Shown one piece after another: positions 34,361 to 42,871 of a DNA stretch of 56,542 bases. The stretch comes from Eubacteriales bacterium. GTDB lineage: Bacteria; Bacillota; Clostridia; Oscillospirales; Oscillospiraceae. A model generated the notes under the pieces. It searched no databases. It worked only from the letters and a program-made list of their open reading frames with translations, and was not told the DNA's origin. The stretch spans positions 1-56,542 of the forward strand of contig JAUNPV010000015.1 of assembly GCA_030536515.1 (NCBI GenBank), written 5' to 3'. The position numbers and the translations under genes are program-made. Position 1 is the first letter of the stretch; each line of letters opens with the position of its first letter.

Positions 34361-34789
34361 CTAAAAGTATAATTCCGTCGCCACATTGCCGTGGACATAG
34401 TAGCAAACGGCTTTTTTGATGAAATCCTCCGTCACGCCGAAGCGGTCGGCCAGGTCCCAGACCTCGGTGCAGCCCTGGGCCACGGCGTCGTCCAGGTCGT
34501 CCACGGGAATCAGGGCGGTGATGGCCCATTTGTCCGCCCGGTTTTCGTGGCGCTGGCGGCTGTCCCGGGGGGCGTAGCGGTTGTAAAAGCTGCCTGTGAG
34601 ACAATGCCCAAGCTCGTGGCTTAAATGGACCCGCTCCTGGGTGGTCCCGTCCAGCACGGCGGCATCCATGCCGATGAAGCAGGCCCCGGCCTCGTCCATC
34701 ACCGACATGGAGCCGGTCTGGGGCAGAGGAAAGGACAAAACGGGAATATTCTGCTGGGCCGCCAAATCATAAAGTGCCCCCGTTTCCAT
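34361..34789 (-). CDS. ImmA/IrrE-family metallopeptidase
   Basis: A 142-residue zinc peptidase of the ImmA/IrrE (COG2856) family. The metal site is HELGH at residues 58-62 with a third ligand Glu in ENRADKWA (about 82-89). ImmA of ICEBs1 and IrrE of Deinococcus cleave a partner repressor after damage or cell signalling. Here the next gene upstream encodes an XRE repressor, the usual arrangement, so this peptidase probably cuts that repressor. I start at 34789 because GGAGGG lies 6 bases upstream; the ATG at 34795 abuts that site too closely. It is the last gene of its unit and is followed by a terminator. Confidence 0.88.
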   Translation of the reverse strand: METGALYDLAAQQNIPVLSFPLPQTGSMSVMDEAGACFIGMDAAVLDGTTQERVHLSHELGHCLTGSFYNRYAPRDSRQRHENRADKWAITALIPVDDLDDAVAQGCTEVWDLADRFGVTEDFIKKAVCYYVHGNVATELYF

Positions 34790-34873
34790 AGGCATCCCTC
34801 CAATCCGCATACTTTGTCATTGCGCACCAGCGCACACGCCTGCGGCAAGCCGTATTCCCTCTGTACCGTGTAA

Positions 34874-34922
34874 AGGAGAACGGATTGCCACAACCAGTCT
34901 GCGGACTGGTTTCGCAATGACA
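34874..34922. repeat. ATTGCCAC...GCAATGACA hairpin repeat
   Basis: A 40-bp palindrome, ATTGCCACAACCAGTCTGCG continuing to its complement ending CGCAATGACA. The same unit occurs near 5318-5356, 7531-7571, 36191-36230 and 48999-49038. It fills the gap between the ImmA and XRE genes. Confidence 0.75.
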
Positions 34923-34927
34923 AACTT

Positions 34928-35260
34928 CTAATCCTTCTTATCCGCCTCCCGCTGCTTGACGAAGGCGGCGAAGCGCTTGACCTCGTCGTACATGGCGTCG
35001 GTGATGTCCCCGTCGCCGCCAAAGAGGGCGAATTTAATCTGCTCGTCGCTGACGGCGTCCCGGGGCTCCGCCTCCCGGCAGAGCAGATAGTCGGTGGTGA
35101 CGCCGAAGTAGGCCGCCAGCCGGGCGGCGGTGGTGCCGTTGGGCTGGCCGCCGGCCTTCCACTTGGCCACGGCAGAGCGGTTCAGGCCGATATCCGTGCA
35201 GGCCCGGTACACGCTGACCCCACGCTGGTCACACAAGGACTTGAATCTGGTAAAAAACAC
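34928..35260 (-). CDS. XRE-family repressor
   Basis: A 110-residue regulator with an N-terminal helix-turn-helix of the Cro/CI type: residues 1-60, RFKSLCDQRGVSVYRACTDI, then NRSAVAKWKAGG as recognition helix and LAAYFGVTTDYLL closing the domain. The C-terminus is charged and helical. The start is GTG with GGGGAG upstream. Next to it is an ImmA-like peptidase gene, and upstream lie three copies of an operator TACTWAAGTA. The arrangement copies the ImmR/ImmA switch of integrative elements, but no integrase or conjugation gene is present, so the pair may have been adopted by the host. Confidence 0.88.
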   Translation of the reverse strand: MFFTRFKSLCDQRGVSVYRACTDIGLNRSAVAKWKAGGQPNGTTAARLAAYFGVTTDYLLCREAEPRDAVSDEQIKFALFGGDGDITDAMYDEVKRFAAFVKQREADKKD

Positions 35261-35298
35261 AAAAGCTCCCCCTCACTGTTTGTGCAGGTTTCGTAAGA

Positions 35299-35376
35299 TT
35301 ACTAAAGTAGACAAAATAACAGTTGACAGGCTACTAAAGTAGTGCTATACTGTGGCTAAGCAAGTTACTTAAGTAA
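35299..35376 (+). promoter_or_regulatory. Promoter with three XRE operator copies
   Basis: Plus-strand promoter TTGACA (35323-35328), 17-bp spacer, TATACT (35346-35351). Operators TTACTAAAGTAG (35299-35310), CTACTAAAGTAG (35331-35342) and TTACTTAAGTAA (35365-35376) lie upstream, inside the spacer and at about +10. A repressor bound to the middle one would block the promoter, which reads towards the Spo0A-domain gene. Confidence 0.75.
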
Positions 35377-35407
35377 TCACTTCCGACGAGAAATGCAATA
35401 GCCCTCT

Positions 35408-35497
35408 GTAGGGCGGCCTGCCCCCAGGCCGCAGAGCCGGGACAGAATCGCAGCCGAAAGGTGACGGCGGCCTGAGGGCAGGCCGCCCTACAGGGTT
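35408..35497. repeat. GCGGCCTG/CAGGCCGC CGTAGGG-type repeat
   Basis: Starts GTAGGGCGGCCTGCCCCCAG and ends CAGGCCGCCCTAC, with a 50-base centre. It lies in the 5' leader of the Spo0A-domain gene. Confidence 0.8.
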
Positions 35498-35651
35498 GCT
35501 ACATTTATTATACATAGGGTGATTACAAAAGTCAATCATTTTGCCGAAAAAAGATGACTAATGTACGCTTGCGGCAGGGGATGGCTTCTGGCTGACAGCA
35601 TAGCACAGAATCCGTCCAATAAAACGGGTATGAATGCAAGGAGGAACGGCT

Positions 35652-36143
35652 ATGAGCAATTTGGAAATGCAGGTCAACGCCCTCATGGGGCTGTGCCTGG
35701 CGGAAAACGACCGGGACCGGGAGCAGCTGCGCCGGGAGGTGCGGCGGCTGATGGAGGACAGAAAAAAAGCCCCCGCCGATGCGGAGGCAATCATTGGGGA
35801 GATTTTGCTGGAGCTGGGGGCCCCGGAGCACCTGCTGGGCCACCCCTACGTGGTGCGGGCCATCGCCCTGGTGGCCCAGGACCGGATGTACATCCGAAAC
35901 ATCACCTTCGGGCTGTACCCCCAGCTGGCGGTGGAATTTGACACCCGCCCGGCCCGGGTGGAGCGGGCCATCCGCCACCTCATCGAGGTGACCTGGTCCC
36001 GGGGGGACTGGGACATTTTGCAGCGCTACTTCGGCAACACCGTCAGCGCCGACAAGGGCAAGCCCACCAACGGGGAGTTCATCGCCAGGCTGTCCAATGT
36101 GGTGAAGGCAAGACTGCGGGGCGAGTCGGGGATGATGCAGTAA
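35652..36143 (+). CDS. Stand-alone Spo0A DNA-binding domain protein
   Basis: A 163-residue protein whose residues 44-156 match the effector domain of Spo0A: TRPARVERAIRHLIEVTWSR is nearly the Spo0A recognition-helix block, followed by GKPTNGEFIARLS. The phospho-acceptor receiver domain of real Spo0A is missing; the first 40 residues are a short charged helix (RDREQLRREVRRLMEDRKK) that may dimerise. It may bind 0A-box-like sites without needing phosphorylation, or be regulated by expression alone. The ATG follows AAGGAGGAACGGCT. Its leader runs back to the promoter with XRE operators 300 bases upstream, so the XRE/ImmA pair likely controls it. Confidence 0.88.
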   Translation: MSNLEMQVNALMGLCLAENDRDREQLRREVRRLMEDRKKAPADAEAIIGEILLELGAPEHLLGHPYVVRAIALVAQDRMYIRNITFGLYPQLAVEFDTRPARVERAIRHLIEVTWSRGDWDILQRYFGNTVSADKGKPTNGEFIARLSNVVKARLRGESGMMQ

Positions 36144-36188
36144 AAATGTGCCGCACCTTTTGGTGCAGCACACAGCTAAAATACAGAT

Positions 36189-36232
36189 TGTCATTGCGAA
36201 CCAGGGTGCGCCCTGGCTCGCAATGACATTCA
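36189..36232. repeat. TCATTGCGA...GCAATGACA hairpin
   Basis: One more copy of the TTGCGAACCAGG...CCTGGCTCGCAA palindrome, just after the Spo0A-domain gene. A separate hairpin GTGCCGCACC/GGTGCAGCAC at 36147-36172 may be a weak terminator for that gene. Confidence 0.7.
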
Positions 36233-36254
36233 AAATTGCTTCACTGGTTGAAAT

Positions 36255-36863
36255 TCACCGCCGCTCCCGGGTTCGGTACATCACCAGCAGGCCGGTGCCG
36301 AGGTAGACGAGCCAGAAGATGCAGCAGGCCGTCAGGCCACGGTGGAGCTGGGGATAGGGGGCCGGGACACCGCCCAGCAGAAGATTGTAAAAAACGGACA
36401 GGGGCATGAAGCTCACCAGCCAGATGTTGATGCGCCACCAGACCCGGTACAGCCCCGGCTCCCGGTGGTCGGCAAAGGCGAACCGGGCCACGGCGTAGAG
36501 CATCAGCCCTAAAGCCAGGAACACGGCTCCGGGGAGAAGGGCATCTGCGGTCTGCTCCTCGTACCAGGTGATGACGCCAAAGAGCAGGCCGAAGGTATTC
36601 ATCACCGTGGACACAATGGCGAAAATCACCGGGGGACGGATGGAAAGGGCCTCCTTCTTCACCGGCTCGATGCCCCGGAGCAGGTAGTCCGTGGAGACAT
36701 CGAACAGCTCACTGAGCTGGATGACCCGCTCTAAGTCCGGGGTGCTCTGCTCGCTTTCCCACTTGCTCACCGCCTGCCGGGACACCCCCACCCGGTCCGC
36801 CAGCTCCTCCTGGGACATTCCGCTTTTTCTGCGGAGGACTTGAATTCTGTCTGCAATATTCAT
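36255..36863 (-). CDS. XRE regulator with membrane domain
   Basis: A 202-residue protein with an N-terminal Cro/CI helix-turn-helix (residues 1-65: IADRIQVLRRKSGMSQEELA, VSRQAVSKWESEQSTP, LSELFDVSTDYLL) joined to about four hydrophobic segments (residues 75-195). This soluble-DNA-binding plus membrane layout is frequent in Clostridia and is thought to sense the envelope; the ligand is unknown. The ATG has AAAGGTGG upstream. It stands alone on the minus strand and its promoter region holds the tRNA T-arm inverted repeat. Confidence 0.88.
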   Translation of the reverse strand: MNIADRIQVLRRKSGMSQEELADRVGVSRQAVSKWESEQSTPDLERVIQLSELFDVSTDYLLRGIEPVKKEALSIRPPVIFAIVSTVMNTFGLLFGVITWYEEQTADALLPGAVFLALGLMLYAVARFAFADHREPGLYRVWWRINIWLVSFMPLSVFYNLLLGGVPAPYPQLHRGLTACCIFWLVYLGTGLLVMYRTRERR

Positions 36864-36883
36864 TCTGAATACCACCTTTCTTT

Positions 36884-37162
36884 TAGGCATACGGGAGTCG
36901 AACACGCACCGGTTTTCAGGGGCTGTTTTCCGCCAGCACGGCGGAAAATCCCTTGGCAATACGACAGTATTCCCGGCGTGATTTTCCTTGTTCTGACGAA
37001 AAACAGCTCCCTGAAAACTGCGAAGCACCTGTCAGCTGTGGATATTGGAGGGATTTCCGCCGCAGAGGACGCAGCCTTGCTGGCGCAAGGCAAGGACGAA
37101 CAGGCGAAAAGCACCCAATAGACACGCTGACAGGCGATGCGGGTTCGACTCCCGTATGCCTA
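36884..37162. repeat. Inverted repeat built on a tRNA T-arm fragment
   Basis: TAGGCATACGGGAGTCGAAC at 36884-36903 is the exact reverse complement of 37143-37162. The right copy, extended to 37139, shares the 19 bases GCGGGTTCGACTCCCGTAT with tRNA-Gly at 37655-37673. Between them lie TTTTCCGCC/GGCGGAAAA (36929-36951) and a long-range pair GGTTTTCAGG-like / CCTGAAAACT. No tRNA body is present in this segment. Confidence 0.7.
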
Positions 37163-37273
37163 GGATGGGAATATTGTACCAAACAGCCCGGTTGCATTAC
37201 CACCAGGCGGAGCTGGAAGGTTGTCAACCGGCGGTTGCGTTGGGGATTTTGCGGCAAAACAGCTCCCTGACCC

Positions 37274-37302
37274 TTGACAATCGGCGGCCGGGAGGCTATA
37301 AT
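37274..37302 (+). promoter_or_regulatory. Promoter of antisense RNA
   Basis: TTGACA, 17-bp spacer, TATAAT: a consensus promoter with no reading frame after it, driving the short RNA at 37309-37402. Confidence 0.85.
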
Positions 37303-37308
37303 AACCAT

Positions 37309-37402
37309 AGAAACAGGGCGCTGTCGATAGACGGTTAGCTCCCTAAGTTTGTAAAGAAGTAACTGCCTGCTTGGGGAAGCGTGGGGCGGTTACTTCTTTT
37401 TT
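37309..37402 (+). ncRNA. Candidate type I antitoxin RNA
   Basis: A transcript of about 94 nt bounded by the promoter at 37274-37302 and a terminator (arms AGAAGTAACTGCC at 37355-37367 and GGCGGTTACTTCT at 37385-37397, then TTTTTT). The body contains CGCTGTCGATAGACGGTTAG and AGCTCCCTAAGTTTGTAAAG, words I recognise from antisense RNAs beside holin-like toxin genes in Firmicutes. It overlaps the 3' end of the toxin relic on the other strand, as in the TxpA/RatA arrangement. Confidence 0.65.
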
Positions 37403-37466
37403 GTGATCTGAATGATTTAAGCTGACGATAAAGGTACAGAACATGAAAAGCTCTGCATATGTAACC
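37390..37466 (-). pseudogene. Decayed holin-like type I toxin
   Basis: On the minus strand the reading frame gives TYAELFMFCTFIVSL and, after dropping one extra A in a run of three, IIQITKKK then stop. TFIVSLIIQITKKK is the typical C-terminus of the small hydrophobic holin-like toxins (Hol_Tox). The N-terminal part and ribosome site are missing, so the gene is truncated and frameshifted. Its own promoter (37473-37501) and the antisense RNA are still intact. Confidence 0.55.
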
Positions 37467-37472
37467 AATTTT

Positions 37473-37501
37473 ATTCTAACAAATCAGACAGATATTGTCA
37501 A
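37473..37501 (-). promoter_or_regulatory. Promoter facing the toxin relic
   Basis: Minus strand TTGACA, 17-bp spacer, TAGAAT. The start site would lie near 37466, at the edge of the toxin remnant. Confidence 0.7.
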
Positions 37502-37608
37502 TATCCTTGCACAAATCCGGACACCGGGAATATTTTCGGGAGAAAATCATCCGCCGACAAAAAAGGACTTGAATTTTCCGGCACACTCTGCTATAATACA
37601 CACCAGAT

Positions 37609-37682
37609 GCAGGATTCGTATATCGGTAGTACAACAGCTTCCCAAGCTGTGAAGGCGGGTTCGACTCCCGTATCCTGCTCCA
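37609..37682 (+). tRNA. tRNA-Gly (anticodon CCC)
   Basis: A 74-nt tRNA with encoded CCA. Acceptor GCAGGAT pairs with ATCCTGC; the anticodon arm is ACAGC-TTCCCAA-GCTGT with anticodon CCC; the T arm is GCGGG-TTCGACT-CCCGT; discriminator base T. It has its own promoter TTGAAT (37569-37574), 17-bp spacer, TATAAT (37592-37597) and a terminator two bases after the CCA. It would read the GGG glycine codon. Confidence 0.95.
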
Positions 37683-37683
37683 G

Positions 37684-37717
37684 AAAAAAGAGGATTGCTT
37701 TCGCAATCCTCTTTTTT
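37684..37717. terminator. Terminator of tRNA-Gly
   Basis: AAAAAAGAGGATTGC/GCAATCCTCTTTTTT hairpin with loop TTTC, 2 bases after the tRNA CCA. Confidence 0.9.
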
Positions 37718-37718
37718 C

Positions 37719-37888
37719 AGTGAAATAAATCCTTCGGATTTGTGAAATGCACTTCGTGCGTGAAATACGCCTTCGGCGTGTGAAATGCCTGCGGGCGTGG
37801 GTGGATTTATTTCATTTCACATTGCGCAGCAATATTTCACGTGGGCGCAAGCCCACATTTCACATTCTGCGAAGCAGAATATTTCACT
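37719..37888. repeat. Array of mini-hairpins spaced by GTGAAAT/ATTTCAC
   Basis: Left half: hairpins AAATCC-TTC-GGATTT, GCAC-TTC-GTGC, ACGCC-TTC-GGCGT and GCC-TGC-GGGC separated by the spacer GTGAAAT. Right half: hairpins ATTGC-GCA-GCAAT, GTGGGC-GCAA-GCCCAC and ATTCTGC-GAA-GCAGAAT separated by ATTTCAC, the reverse complement of the left spacer. The bases at 37720-37731 pair with 37803-37814. It is not a CRISPR: the spacers are constant and the hairpins vary. 37889-38076 holds nothing I recognise. Confidence 0.85.
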
Positions 37889-38076
37889 ATGGAACACTTT
37901 GAATAAATCGTCTGCGGCTGTGCAGTACGAAAAGCGAGAAATACACCCAGCGTTCCTTTGCTGTCGGCGATTGCCGATTTCATCAGAGCTTCCTTATCGG
38001 AACAATAGCAACGGTATCGGAATCATATTTGCGTATTTATCGGAACAATGCCAGGATTCCTTTTTTGAAAATAAAC

Positions 38077-38103
38077 ACCGCCGCAGGTCCTGCCTGCGGC
38101 GGT
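38077..38103 (-). terminator. Terminator of chromate transporter pair
   Basis: ACCGCCGCAGG/CCTGCGGCGGT hairpin followed on the minus strand by GTTTATTTT, 16 bases after the stop codon. Confidence 0.8.
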
Positions 38104-38119
38104 AATTCTTATCCTACCC

Positions 38120-38710
38120 CTATCCCATTCCGAACAAAACGCCCACCAAAGCGGAGGCTCCGATGAAGAGGATGGGGTGCAGGCTCTTGGTTTTCTTGAC
38201 CTTGTTGGTCAGCAGCCACAGCACGGCGGCCAGGAGGATGCCCTTCCAGTTGATGCCCAGCAGGGGGAAGACCTCGGGGCTGAACAGGTTCGTCATTGCC
38301 ACGGACAGTCCGGCGGCGGCGATGAGGCCCGTGGAGGCGGGGCGCAGGCCGTAGAAGGCATCGTTGACGTACCGGTTCTCCCGGAAGCTCTTGAGGAGCT
38401 TTGCCACGATGAGAATGATGATGATGGCGGGGCTGACCAGGCCCAGGGTGGCGCAGACCGCACCCAGCAGGGCGGCGGGGGTGCCTCCCTGGGCGGCGCC
38501 GGTGACGAAGCCCACGTAGGTGGCCATGTTGGCGCCGATGGGGCCGGGGGTGGATTCGCTGACGGCAATCATGTTGGCCAGGTCGTTGTGGGTAAACCAG
38601 CCGGTTGCGTCGGACAGCTCATACAGGAACGGAACGGTGGCCATGCCGCCGCCGATGGAGAACAGGCCCACCTTAAAAAAGGATAAAAACAGCTTCAAAT
38701 ACAGCATCAT
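38120..38710 (-). CDS. Chromate transporter, short subunit 2
   Basis: A 196-residue, highly hydrophobic single-domain CHR protein. LFLSFFKVGLFSIGGGMATV and MIAVSESTPGPIGANMATYVG are the two CHR family signatures (FxxGxxxFGGG and the TPGPI turn). Two such half-size proteins are encoded by adjacent genes and together equal one long ChrA. Long ChrA exports chromate with proton exchange; for short pairs in anaerobes the true anion is uncertain. The start ATG at 38710 overlaps the stop of the upstream subunit gene, so the two are made together. Confidence 0.9.
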   Translation of the reverse strand: MMLYLKLFLSFFKVGLFSIGGGMATVPFLYELSDATGWFTHNDLANMIAVSESTPGPIGANMATYVGFVTGAAQGGTPAALLGAVCATLGLVSPAIIIILIVAKLLKSFRENRYVNDAFYGLRPASTGLIAAAGLSVAMTNLFSPEVFPLLGINWKGILLAAVLWLLTNKVKKTKSLHPILFIGASALVGVLFGMG

Positions 38711-39249
38711 TTCTGTTTCCCTCCCAGCGTGTGCAGGATAATTCCGGCGGCAGCGGCGGCCAGCACGAACCACACCGGGCTCAGAGAGGAGAAGTAGCTC
38801 CCCAGGGCCACAACCAGGAAAATCGCCAGGGTGGCCTTGTCCACCACCGCCTTTTTATAGAGCTTCACCACGGCGTTGAGAATCAGCACGCACACGCAGA
38901 TGCGCACGCCGCCGAAGGCATCCTGGACCCAGCCGATGTGGGAGTAGGCCTCGATGACCCCGGCCAGCGCAGACAAAATCACCAGGCTGGGGAACACAAC
39001 CCCCAGGGTGGCGATAATGCCGCCGAAAATGCCCTTGTTTTTTTGGCCGATGAAGGTGGCGGTGTTGACGGCGATGATGCCGGGGGTGCACTGGCCGATG
39101 GCGTAATAGTCCATCAGCTCCTCCTCGGTGGCCCAGCCCTTGCTGTCCACCACCTCCCGCTGGAGGATGGGCAGCATGGCATACCCGCCGCCGAAGGTCA
39201 TCACGCCCACCCTGGCAAAGGTGAGAAACAGGTCCAGATAGATATTCAT
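38707..39249 (-). CDS. Chromate transporter, short subunit 1
   Basis: A 180-residue CHR-domain protein with about five membrane helices. LFLTFARVGVMTFGGGYAML and DYYAIGQCTPGIIAVNTATF are the same two signatures seen in its partner. It is first in the two-gene operon. The ATG at 39249 has GGAGG 5 bases upstream. The paired proteins probably insert in opposite orientation and act as a heterodimer, as inferred for short-chain CHR systems. Confidence 0.9.
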   Translation of the reverse strand: MNIYLDLFLTFARVGVMTFGGGYAMLPILQREVVDSKGWATEEELMDYYAIGQCTPGIIAVNTATFIGQKNKGIFGGIIATLGVVFPSLVILSALAGVIEAYSHIGWVQDAFGGVRICVCVLILNAVVKLYKKAVVDKATLAIFLVVALGSYFSSLSPVWFVLAAAAAGIILHTLGGKQK

Positions 39250-39412
39250 GGAACGCCTCCTTTTTATATTCATTCTCATTATAGTGATTTTGAAAAAAAT
39301 GTCAATCACCGGACGCTCCTGCGCCGCCGGCTGGGGGGAGAAATTTTCTTGGGAGCTTTCCTTTTTGGCGGCAGCGTGCTATAATAAAATCGCACAAGGG
39401 AGGGCTGCTGCA

Positions 39413-39829
39413 ATGACACGGACAGAATTGGAATGCTACATCACGGAAACCTACGGCGCAGAGCGGGAGCTTCCCTGGAAGACATCTCCGTTGAATGCTG
39501 TTTTCCGGCGGAACGACACCAGAAAGTGGTTTGCGCTGGTGATGAACGTGCCGAAACGGAAGCTGGGGCTGTCGGATGACGGGGCAGTGGACATTTTGAA
39601 TGTAAAATGCGACCCGGTTATCATCGGAAGCCTCCGCCTGGAGCAGGGCTTTTTTCCGGCCTATCACATGAACAAGGACAGCTGGATTTCCGCCGCCCTG
39701 GACGGAAGCGCCGGGGAGGAGCAAATCAAGTTTCTACTGGAAAGAAGCTACGAGCTGACAGCTCCGAAGAGAAGGAAAAGCCCGGCAGACCCCGGTATTT
39801 CGGAAAAGACTGCCAACAAAACGGAGTAA
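39413..39829 (+). CDS. MmcQ/YjbR family protein
   Basis: A 138-residue protein of the MmcQ/YjbR family with the CyaY-like fold. Typical parts are TETYGAERELPWKTSPLNAV near residues 11-30, WFALVMNVPKRKLGL, VNVKCDPVIIGSLR-like LNVKCDPVIIGSLR, and FFPAYHMNKDSWISAALDG near residue 83. The family is annotated as DNA-binding but its function is not established. It has the ribosome site AAGGGAGGGCTGCTGCA and a TATAAT 32 bases upstream of the start. The end is convergent with ftsH across a shared terminator. Confidence 0.88.
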   Translation: MTRTELECYITETYGAERELPWKTSPLNAVFRRNDTRKWFALVMNVPKRKLGLSDDGAVDILNVKCDPVIIGSLRLEQGFFPAYHMNKDSWISAALDGSAGEEQIKFLLERSYELTAPKRRKSPADPGISEKTANKTE

Positions 39830-39830
39830 A

Positions 39831-39859
39831 GCCCGGGAACATCACGTTCCCGGGCTTAG
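39831..39859. terminator. Two-way terminator between yjbR and ftsH
   Basis: AAGCCCGGGAAC/GTTCCCGGGCTT hairpin between the two convergent stop codons, with A/T-rich flanks. Confidence 0.85.
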
Positions 39860-39862
39860 AAT

Positions 39863-41770
<1,908 letters not shown>

Positions 41771-41822
41771 AGTACCCTCGCCTCCTTCGAATATTTCATC
41801 GGTTCTGAAAGATGTTTGCCCT

Positions 41823-41943
41823 ATCATATCACACTTTTCCCCGGTAAGCAACGAAGGAACAGGCTCCATTGGGTAAATTTTCTGTGAATTGGGCGGGGTA
41901 CGGAAAAATATGTGTTGAGAAATTGCAGGAAAGCTGTTATACT
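41823..41943. promoter_or_regulatory. Divergent promoters of ftsH and rRNA methylase
   Basis: Minus strand: TTGCTT (41846-41851), 17-bp spacer, TATGAT (41823-41828) for ftsH. Plus strand: TTGAGA (41915-41920), 17-bp spacer, TATACT (41938-41943) for the methyltransferase gene. The two are 60 bases apart with no overlap. Confidence 0.8.
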
Positions 41944-41982
41944 GCTATCATCTACTACTATAGATTTGTTGGAGTGAATTCT

Positions 41983-42798
41983 ATGGAAAATAAACGCCGT
42001 CCCGAAAAACGGGATGCACCCCGCCGGGCAGACCGGTTTGCAGACCGCCCCGCCCCGGCAGAGGAGGTGGAGGGCCAGCTGGAGGGCCGCAACGCCATTG
42101 CCGAGGCCATTGCCAGCGGCCGCACCATTGACAAGGTCTTTGTGGCCGCCGGAGATACCGACCGGGGCCTGCAGCGGCTGGCCGCCCAGGCCAAGGAGGC
42201 CGGGGCCGTGGTGGTTCCCGTGGACCGCCGGAAGCTGGACGCTATGTCCACCACCCGGGCCCATCAGGGCATCATCGCCCTGGCTGCCGCCCATGAATAC
42301 TATGCAATCGAGGACCTGCTGGCCGAGGCCGAGGCCCGGGGGGAGGCCCCACTGCTGGTCATCTGCGACGAGCTGTCGGACCCCCACAACCTGGGAGCGA
42401 TTTTAAGAAGCGCCGAGTGCGCCGGAGCCCACGGGGTCATCATCCCCAAGCGCCGCAGCGTGGGGCTGACCGCCACTGTGGCCAAGGCCTCCGCCGGGGC
42501 GGTGGAGTATATGAAGGTGGCCCGGGTCACCAACGTCAACGCCGCCATTGCCCAGCTGAAGGACAGAGGCGTCTGGGTTTTCGGCACCGCCGCCGAGGGG
42601 TCCATCCCCATGTACCGTGCGGACCTGACGGTCCCCGCCGCCATTGTCATCGGCAATGAGGGCGACGGCATGAGCCCCCTGGTCCGGAAAAACTGCGACG
42701 TGATGGTGAGCATTCCCATGAAGGGGAGAATTTCCTCCCTGAACGCCTCCGCCGCCGCCTCCATTTTGCTGTACGAGGCCGTCAGACAGAGACAGTAA
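41983..42798 (+). CDS. rlmB: 23S rRNA 2'-O-methyltransferase, RlmB-like
   Basis: A 271-residue SPOUT methyltransferase of the TrmH/RlmB group. Residues 1-30 are a basic, probably disordered leader; the substrate-binding domain starts QLEGRNAIAEAIASGRTIDK, and the SPOUT knot carries LLVICDELSDPHNLGAILRS, IVIGNEGDGMSPLV and IPMKGRISSLNASAAASILL, the three TrmH motifs. RlmB methylates G2251 of 23S rRNA in E. coli; whether this homologue hits the same base is an inference. The ATG follows its promoter by 40 bases. The next gene starts 73 bases downstream. Confidence 0.93.
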   Translation: MENKRRPEKRDAPRRADRFADRPAPAEEVEGQLEGRNAIAEAIASGRTIDKVFVAAGDTDRGLQRLAAQAKEAGAVVVPVDRRKLDAMSTTRAHQGIIALAAAHEYYAIEDLLAEAEARGEAPLLVICDELSDPHNLGAILRSAECAGAHGVIIPKRRSVGLTATVAKASAGAVEYMKVARVTNVNAAIAQLKDRGVWVFGTAAEGSIPMYRADLTVPAAIVIGNEGDGMSPLVRKNCDVMVSIPMKGRISSLNASAAASILLYEAVRQRQ

Positions 42799-42871
42799 CA
42801 AAACCGACCGCGCTGCTGCGTATCCGGCCCCGGGCCGGTCCGGCAATGTGCTTATCAAGGAGGGATTCCCT

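Noticed and set aside
36884-37162. An additional tRNA gene
   Set aside because: Only the T arm and part of the acceptor are present; no D arm, anticodon arm or matching 5' acceptor strand.
37719-37888. Hairpin array considered as a CRISPR
   Set aside because: The constant units are only 7 bases and flip orientation halfway; the variable parts are self-complementary, and no cas genes are near.
37785-38105. A 106-codon plus-strand frame
   Set aside because: It starts within the hairpin array, lacks a ribosome site and shows no recognisable domain.
41869-41982. A longer start for the rRNA methyltransferase at 41869
   Set aside because: The in-frame extension covers the gene's own -35/-10 promoter; the ATG at 41983 lies correctly downstream of it.
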